Below the pieces are notes generated by a model. The model was given only the letters and a program-made list of their open reading frames with translations, was not told the DNA's origin and searched no databases. 64,000 nt of DNA from CAIKMD01 sp036501365. Lineage in GTDB: Bacteria; Pseudomonadota; Alphaproteobacteria; ATCC43930; CGMCC-115725. A program made the translations under genes and the position numbers. Position 1 is the stretch's first letter, and every line of letters starts with the position of its first letter. Shown here in pieces: positions 23,369 to 31,773 of this stretch. The stretch is from NCBI GenBank assembly GCA_036501365.1, contig DASYAL010000013.1, positions 186,001 to 250,000 of the forward strand, written 5' to 3'.

Positions 23369-26185
23369 ATGCCTCGTCGCTCACCCTTCGACGCGCCGCT
23401 CGCCACTTACCGGCTGCAGCTCCATCGCGATTTCACCTTCGCGCAGGCGATCGCGATCCTGCCCTATCTGGCACGGCTCGGCATCAGCCACGTCTATTGC
23501 TCGCCGTTCCTCAAGGCGCGCGCCGGCAGCAGCCACGGCTACGACCTCGTCGATTACGGCCAGATCAATCCGGAACTCGGCGACGAGGCGAGCTTCGCGC
23601 GGTTCTGCGCGAACCTTGGGGATCATGGGCTCGGGCTGATCCTCGATTTCGTTCCCAACCACATGGGCGTCGGGCATGCCGACAATGCGTGGTGGCTCGA
23701 TGTCCTCGAATGGGGCCAAGCCTCGCCCTATGCCCGCTATTTCGATATCGACTGGTCGCCGCCGCGCCGCGATCTCGCCGGCAAGTTGCTCGTGCCGATC
23801 CTCGGCAAGACCTATGGCGCGGCGCTGACCGATGGCGAGATCACCCTACGCTTCGATGCCGCGACCGGCTCGTTCAGCTTCTGGTATGCCGACCACCGCC
23901 TGCCGGTGAATCCACGCGACTATCCGGGCATCCTCGGAACCTTGGCGGAATCACCGGCACTCATCCGCGCCTTCGATCTCCTGCAGGAAGCGTTTCTCAG
24001 CGATGCGGCGCCGCATTATCTCCGCCAAGCGTCGGTCGTGGCGAAGGAGGCGCTGGCCGTCGCGGCGCGTGATCCGGCCACGGCGCATGCGATTGCAGAA
24101 GCCGCCGCTTCCTGGCACGGCGACAAAGGCTCGGCCGTAAGCTGGACGCGACTCCACGATTTGCTCCAAGGCCAATCCTTTCGCCTCGCGCATTGGCGCG
24201 CGGCGGCCGACGAGGTCAATTACCGGCGCTTCTTCGACATCCAGGAGCTTGCCGGCATGCGCATGGAGCGGATCGTCGTATTCCGCGATGCTCACGAATT
24301 CATCGGCCGGCTGCTTGCCGACGGCATGCTCCAGGGCTTGCGCATCGATCACGTCGACGGCCTCGCCGATCCGCAACGCTATTGCCGCCGCCTCAACGCT
24401 TTCGCCGCCGCGATCGTGCCGCGCGATCCCGCGGGCCGGCGGCTTCGCCCGTATATATTGGTCGAGAAGATCCTGACGGGCGCCGAGACCTTGCCGCAAA
24501 GCTGGCCGGTCTCGGGCACCACCGGCTACGACTACCTCGCCCTGGCCAATGGGTTGTTTATCGATCCGACAGGACTTGCAAGACTACAGCGGCATTGGCG
24601 CCGCTTCACCGGCATCGACGGCGATAGCGACGAGGAAATCTATCGCTGTCGCCTCCTGGTCATCGACCGCAGCCTCGCCAGCGAGCTGACCTATCTCGTC
24701 AATTGGCTGCTCGATATCACCGAAGCCGATTGGTTCACGCGCGATTTCACGCCGAAGCGGCTGCGCGATGCGCTGACCGAGATCGTCGCGGCCTTCTCGG
24801 TCTACCGCACCTACGTCACCGAGCGCGGTGCCGCCGCGACCGATCGAAGCGTGATCGCCGCTGCCGTCGAGAAAGCGCGTCGCCGTTGGGAAGGCGCGGA
24901 TGGCGAAATTCTCGATTTCACCGCTTCCTTGCTGACGCTCGACATCCGCCAGCGCAACCCCGGGCATTACGCGGAAAAGCGCGCCGCGATCCTGCGCTTC
25001 GTCGCGCGCTTCCAGCAATATACCGGCGCGATCGCCGCCAAGGCGGTCGAGGACACGTTCTTCTACCGCTTCGTCCCGCTGGCCTCGGCGAACGAGGTCG
25101 GCGCCTCGCCTTCACGTCCCGCCACCGCGCCGTCCCTCTTTCACGAACGCATGACGGAGCGCGCCGCCACCTGGCCGCTGGCGATGCTTGCCTCGGCGAC
25201 CCACGACACCAAGCGCGGCGAAGATACGCGCGCACGGATCGACGTTCTGAGCGAAATTTCCGACGAGTGGGCGCGGCGCATCGCGCGCTGGCAGATCTAC
25301 AACAGGCCCCATCGCGGCGAGGCGCAGGGTCGCCCGGCACCGAGCGCGAACGACGAGTATCTTCTCTATCAGAGCATCGTCGGCACTTGGCCGATGCAGC
25401 CCAGCCTGCTGCTGCGATCCAAGCCGCGGCGCGACGACTATGTCGCCCGTCTCAAGGCTTATGCCGTCAAGGCTGCGCGCGAGGCGAAGCTCGCCACATC
25501 CTGGACGGCGCCGGACCAGGCCTATGAGACAGCGTTCGAGACGTTCATCGAGCGATTGTTCGAGCCGCCGCACAATCCCTTCACCGACAGCCTGACCCGC
25601 TTTGTGCCGCCGATCCTACGCCTCGGCGCGTTCAATTCGCTCAGCCAACTCGTGCTCAAGGCGACTGCGCCCGGCGTTCCCGATTTCTACCAGGGCTGCG
25701 AGTTCTGGGATTTGAGCCTCGTCGACCCCGACAACCGTCGGCCGGTCGATTATCCGCCACGCCGCGCCGCGCTCGATGGCCTTGACCTCGGCTCAGCGCT
25801 GATGCGCTGGCGCGATGGCTGGTTGAAGCTTTGGCTGACGGAGCGCCTGCTCGCCCTGCGCAACCGCTGGCCCGAACTATTCCGCGCCGGCAGTTATGAA
25901 CCGCTCGCGATCGAGGGCGCTGCCGCCGATCACGTGATCGCCTTCCGACGCCGCAGCGGCGATCAGGCAATCGTCGTGATCGTCTCGCGGCAGCTTGCCG
26001 GCCTGGTCCGCGGCGATCTCGGCATCTTCTGGCCCGACGGCACCTGCTTCGGCAATACCGCCATCCACCTCGACGGCGCGTGGATCGACCAGCTCACCGG
26101 CGCGCGCCTCGTCGGCGAGGCGCAGACGATTACCGCGGCGGCGGCGCTAGCGCGGCTTCCGGTCGCGGTGCTCGGCGCCGAGTGA
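23369..26185 (+). CDS. treY: Malto-oligosyltrehalose synthase
   Basis: A 938-residue GH13_26 enzyme that turns the reducing-end linkage of a maltodextrin into alpha,alpha-1,1, forming a terminal trehalosyl unit for TreZ. Visible motifs are ATYRLQLHRDFTF at the start, SPFLKARAGSSHGYD, VPNHMGV, nucleophile D327 in GLRIDHVDGLADP, acid E366 in YILVEKIL, and TASATHDTKRGEDTRAR and APGVPDFYQG in the C-terminal third. Length is typical or slightly long. It follows malQ after 9 nt. Its 3' end overlaps the convergent alpha-glucosidase gene by 39 nt. Confidence 0.95.
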   Translation: MPRRSPFDAPLATYRLQLHRDFTFAQAIAILPYLARLGISHVYCSPFLKARAGSSHGYDLVDYGQINPELGDEASFARFCANLGDHGLGLILDFVPNHMGVGHADNAWWLDVLEWGQASPYARYFDIDWSPPRRDLAGKLLVPILGKTYGAALTDGEITLRFDAATGSFSFWYADHRLPVNPRDYPGILGTLAESPALIRAFDLLQEAFLSDAAPHYLRQASVVAKEALAVAARDPATAHAIAEAAASWHGDKGSAVSWTRLHDLLQGQSFRLAHWRAAADEVNYRRFFDIQELAGMRMERIVVFRDAHEFIGRLLADGMLQGLRIDHVDGLADPQRYCRRLNAFAAAIVPRDPAGRRLRPYILVEKILTGAETLPQSWPVSGTTGYDYLALANGLFIDPTGLARLQRHWRRFTGIDGDSDEEIYRCRLLVIDRSLASELTYLVNWLLDITEADWFTRDFTPKRLRDALTEIVAAFSVYRTYVTERGAAATDRSVIAAAVEKARRRWEGADGEILDFTASLLTLDIRQRNPGHYAEKRAAILRFVARFQQYTGAIAAKAVEDTFFYRFVPLASANEVGASPSRPATAPSLFHERMTERAATWPLAMLASATHDTKRGEDTRARIDVLSEISDEWARRIARWQIYNRPHRGEAQGRPAPSANDEYLLYQSIVGTWPMQPSLLLRSKPRRDDYVARLKAYAVKAAREAKLATSWTAPDQAYETAFETFIERLFEPPHNPFTDSLTRFVPPILRLGAFNSLSQLVLKATAPGVPDFYQGCEFWDLSLVDPDNRRPVDYPPRRAALDGLDLGSALMRWRDGWLKLWLTERLLALRNRWPELFRAGSYEPLAIEGAAADHVIAFRRRSGDQAIVVIVSRQLAGLVRGDLGIFWPDGTCFGNTAIHLDGAWIDQLTGARLVGEAQTITAAAALARLPVAVLGAE

Positions 26186-27778
26186 CACGCCATAGGGCGG
26201 CAGTTGCAGCGCGCCGTCGACCGGCGCCGTCACGAAGCCGAGCTCGAGCGCGGGATCGAAGCTCGAAAGGTCGCGCACGCGCAGGCTCGCCGGCTGATCG
26301 GAGAGGTTGAAGAAGGCGACGACGCTATCCTCGCCGGAGCGGCGGCGCCAGGCGATGATAGGCTCGGGCAAGGCAATGAGCTCGAGCTCGCCCGTCCGCA
26401 GCGCCGGGTGCTGCTTGCGCCAGTGAAGCATCCGGCGATAGCTGGCGAGGACGGAATCGGCATCGCGGTCCTGGCGATCCACCGCTAAAGCGGCGTGGCA
26501 ATTCGGCAACGGCAGCCAGCTCGTGCCCGCTTCCGAAAAGCCGGCCGCCGGCGCCGCGGCGCGCCATGGCATCGGCGTGCGCGCGCCGTCGCGGCCCGTA
26601 TAAGCCGGATGAAAGATTAGCCCGAACGGATCGCGGATCGCCTCGGCCGGCAGCATCGCGTTGGGCAGGCCCAATTCCTCGCCCTGATAGAGGCAGATGC
26701 TGCCGGGAAGGCAACCGAGCAGAGCGAGGATGAGCTGCGCAAAGCGCTTGCCTTCGCGCCCGGTCGGATTCCATCGCGACGCGACACGGTCGACATCGTG
26801 ATTGCTGAAGGCCCAGCACAGCCACCCGGTGCGGTTCAGCACCGCCGCCTCTTCGATCGCCTCGCGGATCATCGCCGGGCCAAAGGCGGATTTCATCACG
26901 CCGAGCGTGTAGGCCATATGCAGCTTGGCGTTGCCGGTCATGTTGGCGATGCGGCCAAGCGCGCCGACCTCGCTCGACATCTCGCCGACCGTGACGACGC
27001 CGGGAAAGCCGTCGATGAAGCGCCGGATGCGCACCATCAGCGCCTGGCTCGTCGGCTGGCACATATCGTGGACATGACGTTGCAGCCGGAACGGATTCCA
27101 GGCCTGGTGCGCCGTCGGCGCGGTGTTGGGCGGATTGTCGCGCAACGCCTCGTCGTGCAGCATGAAATCGATCGCATCGAAGCGGAAGCCATCGACGCCA
27201 CGCGCCAGCCAGAATTCGGCATTGGCGAAATGCGCCGCGAGCACGCGCTCGTTGGTCAGATCGAGCTTGGGCTGGCTCGGCAAAAAGTGATGGAGATAAT
27301 ACTGCCGTCGCGCCGGCTCCCATTTCCACGCCGGCCCGCCGAAGGCCGAGAGCCAGTTATTGGGCGGTCCGCCGTCGGGCCGCGGATCCGCCCAGATGAA
27401 CCAGTCAGCCTTCTCGTTGTCACGGCTCGCGCGACTCTCCGCGAACCAGGGATGTGCCTCGGAACTATGGCTCCAGACCTGGTCGATCAGCACCTTAAGG
27501 CCCAGCGCCTTGGCGCGCGCGATCACGGCGTCGAAATCGGCCAGCGTACCGTAGCGCGCATCGACCGCGCGGTAATCGGCGACGTCATAGCCGCTGTCGG
27601 CCATGGGCGAGGAATAAAAAGGCGTGATCCAGATCGCATCGACCCCAAGCGACGCAATGTAGTCGAGTCGCGACAACAACCCCGGCAAATCGCCGATGCC
27701 GTCATCGTTGCTGTCGCAAAAGCTTTGGAGATAGACCTCATAGACGACGGCGCCTCGCCACCAACCGGCATCGTCCAT
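26147..27778 (-). CDS. GH13 alpha-glucosidase / oligo-1,6-glucosidase family
   Basis: A 543-residue cytoplasmic GH13 enzyme of the alpha-glucosidase subfamily. Motifs: VVYEVYLQSFCDSNDDGIGDL, the calcium-free loop QVWSHSSEAHPWF, nucleophile D201 in GVDGFRFDAIDFML, acid E266 in TVGEMSS, and FSNHDVDR. It should release glucose from maltose, isomaltose or sucrose-like substrates; the exact preference is not visible. The ATG at 27778 is best supported because GGGAGGGAG lies about 8 nt upstream; a GTG at 27787 is too close to it. It converges with treY and is the only carbohydrate gene of this block on the minus strand, so its control is probably separate. Confidence 0.9.
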   Translation of the reverse strand: MDDAGWWRGAVVYEVYLQSFCDSNDDGIGDLPGLLSRLDYIASLGVDAIWITPFYSSPMADSGYDVADYRAVDARYGTLADFDAVIARAKALGLKVLIDQVWSHSSEAHPWFAESRASRDNEKADWFIWADPRPDGGPPNNWLSAFGGPAWKWEPARRQYYLHHFLPSQPKLDLTNERVLAAHFANAEFWLARGVDGFRFDAIDFMLHDEALRDNPPNTAPTAHQAWNPFRLQRHVHDMCQPTSQALMVRIRRFIDGFPGVVTVGEMSSEVGALGRIANMTGNAKLHMAYTLGVMKSAFGPAMIREAIEEAAVLNRTGWLCWAFSNHDVDRVASRWNPTGREGKRFAQLILALLGCLPGSICLYQGEELGLPNAMLPAEAIRDPFGLIFHPAYTGRDGARTPMPWRAAAPAAGFSEAGTSWLPLPNCHAALAVDRQDRDADSVLASYRRMLHWRKQHPALRTGELELIALPEPIIAWRRRSGEDSVVAFFNLSDQPASLRVRDLSSFDPALELGFVTAPVDGALQLPPYGVSLGAEHRDRKPR

Positions 27779-27927
27779 CCGCGACACTCCCTCCCACTTC
27801 CCAAACCGGCAAATAAACGAGCGAATTGCGCAAGCTATGCCTGCGCTGCCGCGCGCGGGGCCGTCCGTTCTTGTTTAAGACGGATCGACACCGCAAGAAA
27901 GTCCGGTTCCAGATTTTTATCGGCCGG

Positions 27928-28257
27928 CTATTTCGGCTGGACCTCGTCGTTGCCGCCCGGTGTGCCCGGCGGCGGAATCACGGGCGTTGTCGCGTCTCCG
28001 GTGGCCGGTGGCGTGATGACGCTCTTGTCTCCGGTCGATGGCGGCGTGATCACGGCCGGCGATTGCGGCGCTTGGGCGGATTGGTCGCGGCGAGTCGCCG
28101 AATTCTGATCCTGAGGTGTCGGCTTGGCTTCCTGGTGCTGCTGCACCTTGCCGTTCGGCTCCGAGGTCGAATTGTTTTGATCCTGTGCCCAAGCCATCGG
28201 CAGCGACACGATTCCGGCGCCAAGCGCGATGACCAGGATGCTCGCAAAGTTGCGCAT
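27928..28257 (-). CDS. Small secreted proline-rich protein
   Basis: A 109-residue protein. Residues 1-24 form a signal peptide (MRNFASILVIALGAGIVSLPMAWA, cut after AWA). The mature part is polar and Gln/Asn/Pro rich, with a repeated element VITPPSTGDKS and VITPPATGDAT followed by TPVIPPPGTPGG. There is no cysteine and no known domain. AAGGAG stands about 9 nt before the ATG. It is likely a periplasmic or surface protein with disordered structure; function unknown. Stand-alone gene, divergent from yjbQ. Confidence 0.7.
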   Translation of the reverse strand: MRNFASILVIALGAGIVSLPMAWAQDQNNSTSEPNGKVQQHQEAKPTPQDQNSATRRDQSAQAPQSPAVITPPSTGDKSVITPPATGDATTPVIPPPGTPGGNDEVQPK

Positions 28258-28402
28258 GGGTTCGTCTCCTTGGCCGGAGAGACTGCAACTGCAGTCGCTA
28301 GGGACAGCAGGAGCGAACGCCTTCCAGCAATGACGGGTGACGCAAATATAACGGCCCGGTTGACGCACCGGTTCCCCCGGTCCGGCGCGTCGATTCGCGC
28401 GC

Positions 28403-28408
28403 TATAAT
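28403..28408 (+). promoter_or_regulatory. Consensus -10 box immediately upstream of yjbQ
   Basis: TATAAT, a perfect -10 hexamer in very GC-rich DNA, ends 6 nt before the yjbQ ATG at 28415. Transcription from it would start at or near the A of the start codon. No Shine-Dalgarno sequence lies in between, which suggests a leaderless mRNA. No good -35 hexamer is seen at 16-18 nt. Confidence 0.5.
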
Positions 28409-28414
28409 TGGCCG

Positions 28415-28834
28415 ATGCACCAAGCGCTCCACCATCTGCGAGTCGCGACGCGCGGCCGCGGCCTTACCGAGATCACGGCGCCGGTGCGCGAATGGGTCGC
28501 CGACCAACGCCTCACGACCGGGCTGCTGACGCTCTTCTGCCGCCACACTTCGGCATCGCTGGTGATCCAGGAAAACGCGGATCCCGATGTGCGCGCCGAC
28601 CTTGAGGCCTTCTTCGAGCATATCGCCCCCGACGACGCACGCCGTTACCGCCACGACACCGAAGGCCCCGACGACATGCCGGCGCATATCCGCAGCGCCT
28701 TGACGCAGACGCAGCTCGCGATACCCATCGTCGACGGCAAGCCCGCGCTCGGGACTTGGCAAGGGATTTATCTGTTCGAGCATCGGCGCGTCGCGCATGA
28801 GCGCGAGATCGTGCTACATGCGATCGGCGAATAG
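28415..28834 (+). CDS. YjbQ family protein (UPF0047)
   Basis: A 139-residue single-domain protein of the YjbQ/UPF0047 family. Conserved features are LLTLFCRHTSASLVIQENADPDV at about 36-58, with the H44 region and ENADP, and GTWQGIYLFEHR near the C-terminus with the surface Glu/His site. Family members have been linked to thiamine phosphate synthase activity in some bacteria, but the physiological role is unsettled. The gene precedes the molybdenum hydroxylase by 14 nt, so they may be cotranscribed. Its start lies just downstream of a perfect -10 box and has no ribosome binding site. Confidence 0.88.
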   Translation: MHQALHHLRVATRGRGLTEITAPVREWVADQRLTTGLLTLFCRHTSASLVIQENADPDVRADLEAFFEHIAPDDARRYRHDTEGPDDMPAHIRSALTQTQLAIPIVDGKPALGTWQGIYLFEHRRVAHEREIVLHAIGE

Positions 28835-28848
28835 CGCAGGAGGGAGCC

Positions 28849-31170
28849 ATGGGAGAATTCGCACTCGGTCAGCCGGTCTCGCGCTTCGAGGATCCGCGGC
28901 TGCTGCGCGGCGGCGGACGCTATGTCGACGATATGGCACTGCCGCGCATGGCCTATGGCCATGTGCTGCGCTCGCCGCACGCTCATGCCCGCATCGGTTC
29001 GATCGATACGCGCGTGGCGAAAGCGGCACCGGGTGTGCTGGCGGTGCTGACCGGTGCCGATTGGGAAGCGTCAGGCTGGGGCGATCTGCCGGTGCCCACC
29101 GGCATGAAGCGACGCGACGGCTCGCCCTCCTACAAGCCGCGCTTTCCGGCGCTGGTGAAGGACCGCGTGCGCTGGGTCGGTGATTATATCGCCTTCGTCA
29201 TCGCCGAGCGGGCGCACCAGGCCGCCGATGCCGCCGAGCTGATCGCCGTCGAATATGAACCGCTGCCCGCCGTCGTCTCGGGCAACGAGGCGGTGAAGCC
29301 CGGCGCGGTGGCGGTGTGGGAGGATTGCCCGAACAACATTTGCTTCGTCCATCTCGAAGGCAACAAGGCCGCGACCGACGAGGCTTTCGGGCGCGCCGAC
29401 CGGATCGTGAAACGGCGCTTCGTGATCAATCGCGTCACTGCGGCGACGATGGAGCCGCGCGGCGCGCTCGGCGATTACAACGCGGCGGAGGACCGCTACA
29501 CCATCTACACGACCTTGCAGCGCACCCATCCCTACCGCGCCGAGCTGGCGAATTACGTGATCAAGGTGCCGGAGAGCAAGATCCGCGTCGTCGCCGGCGA
29601 TATCGGCGGCAGCTTCGGTATGAAATCGGCGGTCTATAACGAAGTCGCGCTGGTGCTGCTCGGCTCGAAGCTGACCGGCCGGCCGGTGAAATGGACCAGC
29701 ACCAGGTCCGAAGCCTTCCTCAGCGACGCGCAGGCGCGCGACAACATCACCGACGCCGAGCTCGCGCTCGACAAGGAAGGCCGCTTCCTCGGCTTGCGCA
29801 TCAAGACCATCGCCAATCTCGGCGCCTATCTGCAGATGAATTCCAACGTCTTTGTCGGCAATCTCGGCACCCTCGCCGGGGTCTATCGCACGCCGGCGAT
29901 CCATGCCGACGTCACCGCCGTGTTCACCCATACGAATCCGGTGCGGCCCTATCGCGGCAATGGCCGGCCGGAAGCCGGCTATGTCATCGAGCGCATCGTC
30001 GATTGCGCCGCCAAGGAGCTCGGCATCGATCCGATCGAGCTGCGTCGGCGCAACATCATCCCGCCCGAGGCGATGCCGTTCAAATCCGGCCTCACTTTCA
30101 CCTATGATTGCGGCGAGTTCGCCAAGACGCTGGCCGAGGCGCAGCGTCTTGCCGATATCGCCGGCTTCGCCGCACGGCGCAGCGAGGCGAAGAAGCGCGG
30201 CAAGTTGCGCGGGCTCGGCCTCTCCAACACCATTGAGCGCGCCGCCGCGCCCGGCTTCGAGGCGGCGGAAGTGCGGTTCGACAGCAGCGGAACGGTGACT
30301 CTGCTCTCAGGCTCCATCACGCAGGGCCAGGGCCACGAGACGATCTACAAGCAGATCGTCTGCGACCGGCTCGGCCTCAAGCCCGATCAGGTCCATTACG
30401 TGCAGGGCGATACTGACAAGGTCGCGATCGGCCAAGGCACCGGCGGCTCGCGCTCGGCGACGATCGGCGGCTCAGCCGTCCTCGCGGCGAGCGACAAGAT
30501 CATCGCCAAAGGCAAGGCGATCGCGGCGCGCGTCATGGACATCGATGCTGACGAGATCAATTTCGCCGACGGCGTGTTCTCATCGACGCGCTCCAACCGC
30601 ACGCTGACTATCGGCGAGATCGCCAAGCAATCATTGAACCCCCGCAGTCTGCCCGACGGGATGGAGCCGGGTCTCATCGCCGCCGCGATGTACACGGCGA
30701 AGGTCGAGAACTTCCCCAATGGCTGCCATGTCTGTGAGCTCGAGATCGACGAAGAGACTGGCCGCGTCGAGATCATGCGCTACAGCGTCGTCGACGATGT
30801 CGGTACAGTGATGAATCCGCTGCTTCTTGAAGGCCAGGTCAGCGGGGGCATCGTGCAGGGCCTCGGCCAGGTGCTGATGGAGGACATCCGCTTCGACCCA
30901 TCGGGCCAGCTCCTGACCGGCTCGTTCATGGATTACGCGATGCCGCGCGCCGAGGACGTGACGGCGATCGACATCGACACCCATCCGGTGCCAACCAAGA
31001 CCAACCCGCTCGGCGTCAAGGGCGCGGGCGAAGCCGGCAGCGTCGGCGCCTTGCCGGCTGTCGCCAATGCACTGGTCGACGCGCTGTCGCCGCTCGGTAT
31101 CGACGAGGTGCCGATGCCGGCGACGCCCGAACGGTTGTGGCGCGTGATCCGCACCGCTTCGCGGGCTTAG
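28849..31170 (+). CDS. Xanthine dehydrogenase family molybdopterin-binding (large) subunit
   Basis: A 773-residue molybdenum hydroxylase large subunit. It shows RFEDPRLLRGGGRYVDD at the N-terminus, GGSFGMKSAVYNE near 258-270 (molybdopterin contact), YRGNGRPEAGY near 369-379 at the active-site loop, QGQGHETIYKQ and TGGSRSATIGG (cofactor binding), and the catalytic Glu at about 728 in VKGAGEAGS. The active-site loop differs from the cysteine-bearing loop of true CO dehydrogenase, so CO oxidation is unlikely; the substrate is probably an aldehyde or N-heterocycle. The small 2Fe-2S and the FAD subunits that normally accompany it are not adjacent or elsewhere in the window. RBS: GGAGGGAGCC just before the ATG. 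Confidence 0.9.
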   Translation: MGEFALGQPVSRFEDPRLLRGGGRYVDDMALPRMAYGHVLRSPHAHARIGSIDTRVAKAAPGVLAVLTGADWEASGWGDLPVPTGMKRRDGSPSYKPRFPALVKDRVRWVGDYIAFVIAERAHQAADAAELIAVEYEPLPAVVSGNEAVKPGAVAVWEDCPNNICFVHLEGNKAATDEAFGRADRIVKRRFVINRVTAATMEPRGALGDYNAAEDRYTIYTTLQRTHPYRAELANYVIKVPESKIRVVAGDIGGSFGMKSAVYNEVALVLLGSKLTGRPVKWTSTRSEAFLSDAQARDNITDAELALDKEGRFLGLRIKTIANLGAYLQMNSNVFVGNLGTLAGVYRTPAIHADVTAVFTHTNPVRPYRGNGRPEAGYVIERIVDCAAKELGIDPIELRRRNIIPPEAMPFKSGLTFTYDCGEFAKTLAEAQRLADIAGFAARRSEAKKRGKLRGLGLSNTIERAAAPGFEAAEVRFDSSGTVTLLSGSITQGQGHETIYKQIVCDRLGLKPDQVHYVQGDTDKVAIGQGTGGSRSATIGGSAVLAASDKIIAKGKAIAARVMDIDADEINFADGVFSSTRSNRTLTIGEIAKQSLNPRSLPDGMEPGLIAAAMYTAKVENFPNGCHVCELEIDEETGRVEIMRYSVVDDVGTVMNPLLLEGQVSGGIVQGLGQVLMEDIRFDPSGQLLTGSFMDYAMPRAEDVTAIDIDTHPVPTKTNPLGVKGAGEAGSVGALPAVANALVDALSPLGIDEVPMPATPERLWRVIRTASRA

Positions 31171-31218
31171 TCGGAGCATATCGGCGCCATTGCTTCTCGT
31201 CTTCGGGGGTTCGTGACC

Positions 31219-31698
31219 ATGGAAGCCTGGGGGATTTTCTTTGCCGCGCAGATCGGGGCGTCGGCGGCGCTGGCAGGGCTGATCTTCGTCAGCGTGTCGC
31301 TGAGTCTCGCCAAGATCATCGCGACCGCCCAACTGCCGATGCGAGCATTTCAGGCACTTATCGTCCTGCTGGAGATCCTGGTGATCTCGTCCTTAGCCGT
31401 CGTCCCGCAGTCCCTTAACGCGCTCGGCGCCGAGGTCTTGGCCATCGGCGCGCCGATCTGGCTGCTGATCATCGCCTTCGACCGTCGCTCCATTGCGGCA
31501 ACCCCGTTCGCATCGCGCTTGCGCTCGATCTCGCGCACAGCGCTGAGCCAAGCGGCAGCGCTGCTCTTCGTTGTCGCCGGCAGCGCGATCCTCGCCGCCG
31601 GGCTGAGCGGTGTCCATTGGCTCGTACCGGCGATCATCTGCTCCTATCTCGTTGCCATGACCGATGCCTGGGTGCTGCTGATCGAGATCAACCGCTAG
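31219..31698 (+). CDS. Hypothetical multi-spanning membrane protein
   Basis: A 159-residue, very hydrophobic protein with about four to five transmembrane helices (near 5-30, 42-62, 70-85, 110-130 and 133-152) and a short basic cytoplasmic loop (FDRRSIAATPFASRLRSISR). No motif points to a function. I take the ATG at 31219 as start; a GTG at 31213 would add two residues, and a run of five G residues 9 nt upstream of the ATG may serve as the ribosome site. It lies between unrelated enzyme genes. Confidence 0.6.
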   Translation: MEAWGIFFAAQIGASAALAGLIFVSVSLSLAKIIATAQLPMRAFQALIVLLEILVISSLAVVPQSLNALGAEVLAIGAPIWLLIIAFDRRSIAATPFASRLRSISRTALSQAAALLFVVAGSAILAAGLSGVHWLVPAIICSYLVAMTDAWVLLIEINR

Positions 31699-31773
31699 CG
31701 GAGACTTGACGCGGCAAGATCGGGCCCGCAGGCTTGCCATCTTGATGTCCTCACAGTCGAGTGTTTGTATCGC

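Noticed and set aside
28849..31170. Aerobic carbon monoxide dehydrogenase large subunit
   Set aside because: The active-site loop lacks the cysteine-containing motif of true CoxL, and coxS/coxM are not adjacent.
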